A stretch of DNA of 5,005 bases from an uncultured Bacteroidia bacterium (GTDB lineage: Bacteria > Bacteroidota > Bacteroidia > Bacteroidales > Prolixibacteraceae): the NCBI GenBank assembly GCA_903859795.1, contig CAIOOC010000607.1, positions 1 to 5,005 of the forward strand, read 5' to 3'. This document shows positions 1-5,005 of this stretch, piece after piece. Numbering within the stretch: position 1 is the stretch's first letter; each line of letters begins with the position of its first letter. The translations under genes and the position numbers were made by a program. The notes below the pieces were generated by a model that saw only the letters and a list, made by a program, of their open reading frames with translations, was not told the origin of the DNA and made no database searches.

Positions 1-1
1 C

Positions 2-292
2 GCCAATAACAAACATGATATGGTAGGTCTTCGTATATATGATGAAAGGGAAGCTGAACTGCCATCTGTTGGGATGATTAAATTTAAAGATGCAGAAACA
101 GGAGAATATCTCTGGGTTGATTCTTCAAGCAGAAATGTAAGGGAAACCTATCGCAGGCATTGGAGCGAAAGAAACAAGCAATTGGACAGCTTACTGAAAA
201 AAACAGGATTGGACTATGTAAATATCAGTACGCGTGAAGATTACGTGAAGTCGCTCGTTGCACTTTTCAAGAAAAGGGAACATAAATTATGA
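2..292 (+). CDS. DUF58 family protein, C-terminal part (5' end outside window)
   Basis: This is the last 96 codons of a DUF58 protein; the reading frame is open back to the first bases of the window, so the ATG at position 20 is internal and not the start. The visible part begins ANNKHDMVGLRIYDEREAELP, which matches the DUF58 C-terminal pattern (a basic/His-Asp turn, then a strand, then YD.RE.ELP), followed by DAETGE and a V-D-(S/T)-S-S segment. It ends with the family's STREDYVKSLVALFKKRE-like tail. DUF58 proteins carry a degenerate vWA-like fold and are encoded beside MoxR ATPases; a moxR gene is therefore expected upstream, though not seen here. Its role in the Bat complex is not biochemically defined, and it is probably cytoplasmic. 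The stop codon overlaps the next gene's start as ATGA (289-292), which suggests translational coupling. The family call is firm; the function is inferred from context. Confidence 0.9.
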   Translation, partial: ANNKHDMVGLRIYDEREAELPSVGMIKFKDAETGEYLWVDSSSRNVRETYRRHWSERNKQLDSLLKKTGLDYVNISTREDYVKSLVALFKKREHKL

Positions 293-1314
293 GCAGAACA
301 TTTAATTTGAAATACATTTGCTTATTGGGCATTCTGTTTATTTTGCTTATCCGGGTTAATGGACAGGAGATAAGGCTTAAAACAGCCCTTGAACATGATT
401 CTATTTGGCTGGGCGACCAGATTAAATTAATGGTGGTTGTCGAGCAAAGTGCAGGGTTAAAAATTGATTTTCCACATCTGCCCGATTCCATTCAAAAAAT
501 CGAGATTCTGAAAAAATCGAAAATCGATACATCCAAACTTGATGGAACACGACTTCAGTTAAAGCAAACCTACCTGGTCACCTGCTTTGACAGCGGAGCG
601 CATTACATTCCCGCGTTCTATTTTAGGTTCAAAAACGGCGACCATACAGATTCCCTGAAAAGCAATGATCTGACACTGTTTGTAAAATACCCGAATGTAG
701 ATCTTAAGAAGGGTCCTGTCGACATTAAAAAACCATTTAAAGCTCCGGTAACCTTTAAAGAGATTGCCCCCTGGTTACTGGCAATAATACTTCTTGCAGC
801 TATTGTGTTTTTGGTGATCTATGCAATAAGCCGGAGGAACAAAAACAGACCTTTGTTCCAGCGCCCTCCGAAACCCAAGTTACCCCCTCATGTAATAGCT
901 TTACAGGAGCTTGATAAACTGAAAAGCGAAAATTTGTGGCAACAGGAGAAGGTGAAAGATTACTATACCCGACTTACCGACATTATCCGTGTTTATATCG
1001 AAGACAGGTTTGTGATGGCCGCTATGGAACAAACAACTCCGGAGATATTAAACGGGTTTAAAAGTTTGAAGACTCAGATCGACACGAAATCGGTACTCGA
1101 ACTGAAAGAGATTCTTGAACTTGCCGATCTGGTAAAGTTTGCGAAGCTTACGCCTCTTCCGGACGAAAATTTCAATATGCTTACAAATGCCTATCTTTTT
1201 GTTAAAGAGACAACAAATGAGGCAGTTAATGAGTTACCAGAACCCGAAAAACCGGAAGTGAAGGACAAGCCAATAGTTGATTTGAAAGATAATAAAGAGG
1301 AAACTCCGTTATGA
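289..1314 (+). CDS. Bat operon membrane protein: periplasmic beta domain plus DUF4381-like cytoplasmic domain
   Basis: A 341-residue protein with an N-terminal hydrophobic signal (about residues 8-24, possible cleavage near VNG/QE). A beta-rich extracytoplasmic region follows (about 26-135). A single membrane span at about 159-180 (PWLLAIILLAAIVFLVIYAI) is followed by a basic stop-transfer stretch, SRRNKNR. The region after the span (about 198-310) is helical, with ALQELDKLKSENLW and the segment YYTRLTDIIRVYIEDRF, typical of DUF4381-like proteins encoded between DUF58 and BatA. The C-terminal 26 residues are a Pro/Glu/Lys/Asp-rich, probably disordered tail. The periplasmic part has the pattern SIWLGDQIKLMVVV, which resembles strands in BatD. 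The start at 289 gives an immediate signal peptide and an ATGA overlap with the DUF58 gene; the end overlaps batA in the same way. It probably links the cytoplasmic MoxR/DUF58 side to the periplasmic Bat proteins. That is inference, and no enzymatic motif is seen. Confidence 0.85.
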   Translation: MSRTFNLKYICLLGILFILLIRVNGQEIRLKTALEHDSIWLGDQIKLMVVVEQSAGLKIDFPHLPDSIQKIEILKKSKIDTSKLDGTRLQLKQTYLVTCFDSGAHYIPAFYFRFKNGDHTDSLKSNDLTLFVKYPNVDLKKGPVDIKKPFKAPVTFKEIAPWLLAIILLAAIVFLVIYAISRRNKNRPLFQRPPKPKLPPHVIALQELDKLKSENLWQQEKVKDYYTRLTDIIRVYIEDRFVMAAMEQTTPEILNGFKSLKTQIDTKSVLELKEILELADLVKFAKLTPLPDENFNMLTNAYLFVKETTNEAVNELPEPEKPEVKDKPIVDLKDNKEETPL

Positions 1315-2303
1315 ACAATATTGTATTCGCAAGACCTGAACTTTTTTATCTGTTGTTCGGGTTAGTTCCAATGATAGTCTGGTATGTGCTTCGTCAAAAA
1401 AAATCGAAGGCAAGCATCCAGATCAGCTCAATTGAGGCTCTTAAAAAAACTCCGCTCACCTGGAAGCATGCCTTGCGTCATGCAGTTTTCATTTTGCAGC
1501 TTGCTGTATTGACACTTTTGGTTGTTTGTCTGGCCCGCCCGCAGTCATCCGACAACTGGCAAAACCAGACAGTCGAAGGGATTGACATCATGATTGCACT
1601 CGATTTGTCGAGCTCTATGCTTGCCCGTGACTTCCAGCCAAACAGGCTTGAAGCAGCCAAGTCGGTGGCTACCAAATTTGTCGCCGGGCGTCAATATGAC
1701 CGTATCGGACTCGTTGTATTCTCGGCTGAAAGTTTTACACAGTGCCCTCTTACAACTGACCGTGCCGTGTTGATTAATCTTTTCCAGGATTTACAAAGCG
1801 GAATGATCGAAGACGGAACAGCTATCGGACTAGGCTTGGCTAATGCAGTTTCACGGCTAAAAGATAGTGAGGCTAAAAGCAGGGTAATCATTCTTCTGAC
1901 TGATGGAGAAAATAATCGTGGCGAGATTGCTCCCATCACTGCTGCTGAGATTGCCAAGACATTCGGTATCAGGGTCTACACAATAGGTATTGGGACCATA
2001 GGAATGGCACCGTTCCCTGTACAAACACCTTTTGGAGTCCAGATGCGCGATATGGAGGTCAAAATTGATGAAAAAACACTCCAGGACATTGCCAATATTA
2101 CCGACGGAAAATATTTCCGCGCCACAAACAATAAAACATTGATTGAGGTTTACAAAGAGATTGATCGCCTTGAAAGATCAAAGATTGAAAATAAAGAGTT
2201 CAGTAAAAAGAATGAAGAATATCGCCGGTATGCCATTGGTGCCCTTATCCTTGCGTTACTGGCCCTGATTCTGCAATTTGCAGTATTCAGGCATATTCCG
2301 TAA
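1311..2303 (+). CDS. batA: BatA, membrane-anchored von Willebrand factor A protein
   Basis: A 330-residue vWA protein, a normal length for BatA. It starts with the family's F.RPELFYLL segment in a first membrane span (about 10-27), followed by a second span (about 56-76) ending in ARPQSS. The vWA domain covers about 90-285. The metal-ion-dependent adhesion site is complete: D98-L-S100-S-S102, T170 in EDGTAIG, and D198 in LLTDGENN. A final span lies at about 307-326. The loop after IGIGTIG (about 231-252, Pro/Phe/Met-rich) is the usual BatA insertion before KIDEKTLQDIA. The domain probably faces away from the membrane between spans two and three and binds a divalent metal and a partner. The ATGA overlap with the preceding gene suggests coupled translation, and GAGG ten bases upstream is a weak Shine-Dalgarno-like site. 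Bat proteins were linked to aerotolerance in Bacteroides; the molecular activity is unknown. It is distinguished from BatB by position and by the loop. Confidence 0.95.
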   Translation: MNNIVFARPELFYLLFGLVPMIVWYVLRQKKSKASIQISSIEALKKTPLTWKHALRHAVFILQLAVLTLLVVCLARPQSSDNWQNQTVEGIDIMIALDLSSSMLARDFQPNRLEAAKSVATKFVAGRQYDRIGLVVFSAESFTQCPLTTDRAVLINLFQDLQSGMIEDGTAIGLGLANAVSRLKDSEAKSRVIILLTDGENNRGEIAPITAAEIAKTFGIRVYTIGIGTIGMAPFPVQTPFGVQMRDMEVKIDEKTLQDIANITDGKYFRATNNKTLIEVYKEIDRLERSKIENKEFSKKNEEYRRYAIGALILALLALILQFAVFRHIP

Positions 2304-2327
2304 AGGAATCAGAAAAAAAATTGAGTT

Positions 2328-3368
2328 ATGGAATCATTTAGATTTGCACATCCAGAATATTTCTACCTGATGCTGGTAATCCCGGCATTCTTTATCCTGT
2401 TTATTCTGTCGAGAATAGGCAGGCGCCGTTCACTCCGTCTTTTTGGCGACCGCGCACTAATTGCACAATTAATGCCCAGTGTTTCAGGAAACCGCCCAGT
2501 CATTAAATTCCTGTTATGGATGATGGCTTTAGGCATGATAATTTCAGCTCTCGCTCAGCCACAGTTTGGATCCAAATTAGTGACTTCAAAACGAAAAGGT
2601 GTTGAATTGATCATTGCCCTTGACGTCTCGAACAGTATGATGGCCGAAGACATTAAACCCAACAGGCTAGAACGGGCTAAACGGGCGATTGCAAAGCTTA
2701 CTGAGCGCCTACGAAACGATAAAATAGGACTTATTGTTTTCGCCGGACAGGCCTATGTTCAACTTCCCATTACTACCGATTATGTCTCTGCCAAACTATT
2801 TTTGGATGCCATAAATACCAGTATTGTCCCTGTACAGGGGACTGCAATTGGAGCAGCAATTCAGATGGCAGTCAAATCCTTCACCCCAGATTTTGCAGGA
2901 AGCAAGGCTGTAATTGTCATCACTGATGGCGAAAATCATGAGGATGACGCGATTGGAGCTGCAAAGGAAGCATTGGAGAAAAAAATTATCGTGCACACAA
3001 TCGGCATGGGACTGCCACAGGGAGCTCCAATACCTGTAGGAGGTACAGGAAGCAGAGATTTCATGAAAGATAAACAAAACAATATTGTAGTTACAAAATT
3101 GGATGAAAATATGTTGACCCAGATTGCTGCTGCCGGCGGTGGCACATATATCAGGGCCAACAATGCCGAGGTTGGATTGAATAACCTGTTTAATGAAATT
3201 GAGAAAATGGAGAAATCAGAATTGAATTCGCGCGACTATGCCGAATACAACGACCAGTTTCCCCTGTTTATTTTACTGGCCTTATGCTTTATTTTACTCG
3301 ATTTTATGATCCTTGACAGGAAAAATAAATGGCTCCGTAACTTCAGGCTGTTTGGAAACCAAAAATGA
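2328..3368 (+). CDS. batB: BatB, membrane-anchored von Willebrand factor A protein
   Basis: A 346-residue paralogue of BatA lying 24 bases downstream of it. The same architecture is visible: N-terminal FAHPEYFYLM in a first span (about 11-28), a second span (about 60-76) ending SALAQPQFG, a vWA domain (about 90-295), and a last span (about 311-328) followed by a basic tail (DRKNKWLRNFR). The metal site is complete: D99-V-S101-N-S103, T172 in VQGTAIG, and D200 in VITDGENHEDD. The loop after HTIGMG differs from BatA, being Gly/Pro-rich then Lys/Asn-rich (about 228-254: GAPIPVGGTG, KDKQNN). TPR-containing BatC is encoded next, and in some species BatB and BatC are fused, which supports a BatB-BatC partnership. 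It probably sits in the inner membrane within the Bat complex. The start at 2328 puts the conserved F.HPE motif at residues 6-10, as in BatA. No strong ribosome site is seen; the upstream sequence is A-rich. Confidence 0.95.
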   Translation: MESFRFAHPEYFYLMLVIPAFFILFILSRIGRRRSLRLFGDRALIAQLMPSVSGNRPVIKFLLWMMALGMIISALAQPQFGSKLVTSKRKGVELIIALDVSNSMMAEDIKPNRLERAKRAIAKLTERLRNDKIGLIVFAGQAYVQLPITTDYVSAKLFLDAINTSIVPVQGTAIGAAIQMAVKSFTPDFAGSKAVIVITDGENHEDDAIGAAKEALEKKIIVHTIGMGLPQGAPIPVGGTGSRDFMKDKQNNIVVTKLDENMLTQIAAAGGGTYIRANNAEVGLNNLFNEIEKMEKSELNSRDYAEYNDQFPLFILLALCFILLDFMILDRKNKWLRNFRLFGNQK

Positions 3369-3387
3369 GGAATGTGATGAAATAGCC

Positions 3388-3471
3388 ATGGACGAGAAAT
3401 CACAAATTGGAATAAACATTGCCTTATGGTTATTCCATGCGACCTTTAAGAAACAAATTATATACGCATGA
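3388..3471 (+). CDS. Possible 27-codon small ORF between batB and batC (uncertain)
   Basis: Within the 99-base gap an ATG at 3388 opens a 27-codon frame (MDEKSQIGINIALWLFHATF, then seven more residues) whose TGA stop (3469-3471) overlaps the batC start as ATGA. It has a charged start, a short hydrophobic centre (about IGINIALWLF) and a basic end. A six-codon mini-ORF (3365-3385) likewise overlaps the batB stop as ATGA and ends two bases before this ATG, so ribosomes could in principle pass through the chain by reinitiation. Caution is needed. Any gene beginning ATG-AAA gives an ATGA, and a 27-codon open run is not rare by chance. I recognise no homologue. It may simply be untranslated spacer. 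Confidence 0.2.
   Translation: MDEKSQIGINIALWLFHATFKKQIIYA
3408..3437 (+). promoter_or_regulatory. Hairpin in the batB-batC gap
   Basis: TGGAATAA (3408-3415) is the exact inverse complement of TTATTCCA (3430-3437), giving an 8-bp stem. Inside it, CAT (3417-3419) can pair with ATG (3426-3428) after one A/G mismatch, closing a six-base loop. No T-run follows, so it is not an ordinary intrinsic terminator. It could mark an RNA processing or stability element that sets batC expression relative to batB. Chance occurrence in AT-rich sequence cannot be excluded. Confidence 0.35.
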
Positions 3472-4235
3472 AAAAAATAATACTAATCCTGTTGATATTT
3501 GTCTTTGCCAATCAGGCATTTGCACAAAAGGAACGAAAGTTTATCCGTGAAGGAAACGACTATTATAATCTAGGACTTAAAGATACAGCCAAACTGGACA
3601 CGATAAGTTTTGGTAAGGCCGAAGTTGCTTATCGTCGCGGACTTGAGATTAAACCAGAAGATTTCCACTGGCAGTTCAATTTAGCCAATTCAATTTATAA
3701 ACAAAACAAACCAGATCAGGCAGCAACTGAATTTGAGAAACTCTCAGAAAAGACTAAGGATCCGATTGAAAAAACAATGGTCTATCATAACCTTGGAAAT
3801 TCACTTCTCGCCCAGAAAAAATTTGATCCTAGTATCCAGGCCTATGAAAAAGCCTTGCGCATCAATCCAAATGATCCTGAAACAAAGTACAATCTGGCAT
3901 ATGCGATGAAAATGAAGAAGAAAGATCAGGAGCAGAAGAAAAAGGATCAGGATAAAAAGGACAAGGACAAAGATAAAGACAAGGACAAAAAAGATCAGAA
4001 TAAAGACAAGGATAAAGACAAACAGGATCAGAATAAGGACAAGGATAAACAGGATCAGAATAAAAATCAGGATAATAAAGACCAGAAGCAACAACCTCAG
4101 CAAAATAAGATCTCTAAACAGAGTGCAGAACAAATGTTGAAGGCCCTTGAGAATGATGAAAAACAGACTCAGGAAAAGGTAAAAAAAGCTCAGGCACAAA
4201 GGGCTGAAAAAATGAAAGTTGAAAAAAACTGGTAA
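3468..4235 (+). CDS. batC: BatC, secreted TPR protein with Lys/Asp/Gln-rich linker
   Basis: A 255-residue protein with a clear signal peptide (MKKIILILLIFVFANQAFAQ, probable cleavage after AFA, residue 19). No lipobox cysteine is present. Three TPR-like units follow: about 24-64 with an insertion, 66-99 (FNLANSIYKQNKPDQAATEF), and 104-137 (YHNLGNSLLAQKKFDPSIQA, then an EKALRINPND end). A half repeat, YNLAYAMK, comes after. Residues about 148-213 are low-complexity Lys/Asp/Gln/Asn sequence. The C-terminus has the family's conserved pattern ISKQSAEQMLKALENDEKQT and ends VEKNW, close to the usual EKDW-type ending. TPRs bind partner proteins, so BatC is likely the periplasmic scaffold joining BatB to other Bat proteins. 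The start at 3468 puts a canonical signal peptide at the N-terminus; the preceding bases are A/T-rich with no Shine-Dalgarno. The call is firm from TPRs, tail and position. Confidence 0.93.
   Translation: MKKIILILLIFVFANQAFAQKERKFIREGNDYYNLGLKDTAKLDTISFGKAEVAYRRGLEIKPEDFHWQFNLANSIYKQNKPDQAATEFEKLSEKTKDPIEKTMVYHNLGNSLLAQKKFDPSIQAYEKALRINPNDPETKYNLAYAMKMKKKDQEQKKKDQDKKDKDKDKDKDKKDQNKDKDKDKQDQNKDKDKQDQNKNQDNKDQKQQPQQNKISKQSAEQMLKALENDEKQTQEKVKKAQAQRAEKMKVEKNW
3909..4106 (+). repeat. Low-complexity Lys/Asp/Gln coding repeat in batC, with a 27-base unit
   Basis: This stretch is almost only AAR, GAY, CAR and AAY codons, so the + strand is extremely purine-rich. An exact 17-base repeat, AAACAGGATCAGAATAA, occurs at 4020-4036 and 4047-4063, a 27-base (nine-codon) offset, encoding KDKQDQN at residues 183-189 and 192-198. 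All repeat units are multiples of three, so slippage by whole units would change linker length without breaking the frame. Long T-rich open frames on the opposite strand here (for example 3801-4199) are a by-product of this composition. Confidence 0.85.
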
Positions 4236-4250
4236 GAATAACTATTTTTG
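4219..4250 (+). promoter_or_regulatory. Candidate Bacteroidota-type promoter upstream of batD
   Basis: TATTTTTG at 4243-4250 matches the Bacteroidota -7 consensus TAnnTTTG exactly. A TTG at 4219-4221 lies 21 bases upstream, within the usual range for the -33 element. Transcription would start near 4257, leaving a leader of about 28 bases before the batD ATG at 4285. The -33 part lies inside the last codons of batC. If real, batD and the genes after it could be expressed apart from the upstream operon. In such AT-rich sequence a chance match is possible. Confidence 0.35.
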
Positions 4251-4284
4251 AATATTATTATTTAATAAAATATAGAATCACACC

Positions 4285-5005
4285 ATGAGACTTAAACATC
4301 TCTATCTTTTAGTTTGTGTTTTACTATTTAGTTTACGCGGGATTTCCCAGCAGGTAAGCTTTACAATGGAAGCACCTAAAATAGTTGAACTTGGTGAACA
4401 GTTCCGGCTTGCTTTCACGCTGAATGCCAAAGGACAAAACCTGAAACTACCAGAATTGTCTGATTTTGATGTCCTTATGGGACCTTCAACTTCGCAGAGC
4501 AGTTCTTTCCAGATCGTAAACGGTGTGAGTTCCCAATCCGTATCTTTCTCTTACCTGTTCATTTTAAAGGCTAAAAAAGATGGCCGCTTTACCATCAATC
4601 CTGCCTCTATCAATGTAAACGGTTCGACAGTTACCTCAAATGCAGTTACTATTGAGGTTGTCAAAGGTTCAGCAAAACCGGCTGGAGGAGGTACTGAGCA
4701 ACCCACAGCAACTCCGGGGAGCGTACCAAAGAATGATCTTTTTGTAAAACTGATTATTGATCGCAAAAATTTATATAAGGGCGATCATTCGATGGCCACA
4801 ATAAAAATTTATTCGAAAGTTAATCTGAACGGATTTGAAGATATTTCACTGCCAAGTTTCGAGGGGTTCTGGTCTCAGGATGTACCCCTTCCTCAGCAAA
4901 TATCTCTGCAGCGGGAATCGTATAACGGAGAGATTTATAACGTCGGCACATTGAAAAAAACATTGTTATTCCCGCAGCAAACCGGAGTTATCACAATCGG
5001 TAAAG
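4285..5005 (+). CDS. batD: BatD, Ig-like periplasmic protein (N-terminal part; 3' end outside window)
   Basis: The first 240 codons of BatD run open to the window edge; full-length homologues are around 600 residues, so well over half is missing. A signal peptide covers about residues 1-21 (MRLKHLYLLVCVLLFSLRGI, then SQ). Two beta-sandwich units are visible. The first, about 23-126, has QVSFTMEAPKIVELGEQFRL, then LPELSDFDVLMGPSTSQSSS and an end strand NAVTIEVV. A Gly/Pro/Thr linker (about 131-148) precedes the second, from about 150, with NDLFVKLIIDRKNLYKGD and later FEGFWSQDVPLPQQ and LFPQQTG; these segments are typical of the BatD (oxygen tolerance) family. BatD would project into the periplasm and be anchored by a C-terminal span not seen here. 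The ATG at 4285 is the one that starts the signal peptide, with no Shine-Dalgarno upstream. It lies 49 bases after batC; batE would be expected next. Confidence 0.95.
   Translation, partial: MRLKHLYLLVCVLLFSLRGISQQVSFTMEAPKIVELGEQFRLAFTLNAKGQNLKLPELSDFDVLMGPSTSQSSSFQIVNGVSSQSVSFSYLFILKAKKDGRFTINPASINVNGSTVTSNAVTIEVVKGSAKPAGGGTEQPTATPGSVPKNDLFVKLIIDRKNLYKGDHSMATIKIYSKVNLNGFEDISLPSFEGFWSQDVPLPQQISLQRESYNGEIYNVGTLKKTLLFPQQTGVITIGK

Noticed and set aside
20..22. ATG at position 20 as the start of a 90-residue gene
   Set aside because: The frame is open upstream and the residues before it (ANNKHD) fit the DUF58 pattern, so this Met is internal to a gene cut by the window edge.
267..491. 74-codon - strand open frame over the DUF58/DUF4381-like junction
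   Set aside because: It runs against two overlapping genes with strong family support and has no motif.
1478..1957. Two - strand open frames inside batA
   Set aside because: They overlap the conserved vWA coding sequence, including the metal-binding motif region, and show no protein-like features of their own.
2796..3163. Two - strand open frames inside batB
   Set aside because: They are antisense shadows of the vWA domain; Cys/Ser-rich translations without any domain.
3801..4199. 132-codon open frame on the - strand, Leu/Ile/Phe/Val-rich, resembling a membrane protein
   Set aside because: It is the complement of the Lys/Asp/Gln repeat of batC. AAR and GAY codons read backwards give Leu/Phe/Ile/Val codons, so the open frame is a composition artefact.
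4251..4276. AT-rich stretch after batC as an intrinsic terminator
   Set aside because: Only a short, mismatched AT pairing can be drawn (ATATT with AATAT), with no GC stem or following T-run.
4551..4766. 71-codon open frame on the - strand inside batD
   Set aside because: It lies opposite a well-supported BatD coding region, has no recognisable motif and has no independent start signal.

Overview
The window is a segment of the Bat (Bacteroides aerotolerance) operon. All genes are on the + strand and no mobile element, RNA gene or CRISPR array is visible. The gene order (DUF58 protein, DUF4381-like membrane protein, BatA, BatB, BatC, BatD) is typical of Bacteroidota. Other features agree with this phylum: moderate-to-low GC, A-rich sequence rather than a strong Shine-Dalgarno before several starts, and one good match to the phylum's TAnnTTTG -7 promoter element. 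A genus cannot be named with confidence from the sequence alone.

Layout: positions 2-292 hold the C-terminal end of a DUF58 protein. It overlaps by four bases (ATGA) a signal-peptide-bearing, single-pass protein with a beta-rich periplasmic part and a DUF4381-like cytoplasmic part (289-1314). That gene overlaps batA by ATGA (1311-2303). After 24 bases comes the paralogous batB (2328-3368). A 99-base gap follows, holding a possible 27-codon small ORF and a hairpin. Then come batC (3468-4235), a 49-base AT-rich gap with a candidate promoter, and the 5' part of batD (4285 to the window edge).

How the genes fit together: in this family a MoxR AAA+ ATPase, expected just upstream of the window, and the DUF58 protein act at the cytoplasmic face. 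BatA and BatB are membrane-anchored von Willebrand A (vWA) proteins with complete metal-ion-dependent adhesion sites. BatC is a secreted TPR scaffold and BatD a large Ig-like periplasmic membrane protein; batE would be expected downstream. They are thought to form an envelope complex linked to oxidative or envelope stress tolerance, but the biochemical activity is not established. The coupling is tight at the 5' end (two ATGA overlaps) and loosens downstream (24, 99 and 49 bases).

This is a known operon type and I do not see an undescribed system. The less explained items are the batB-batC gap, the candidate internal promoter before batD, the 27-base repeat in the batC linker, and the shared Ig-like motif in the DUF4381-like protein and BatD.
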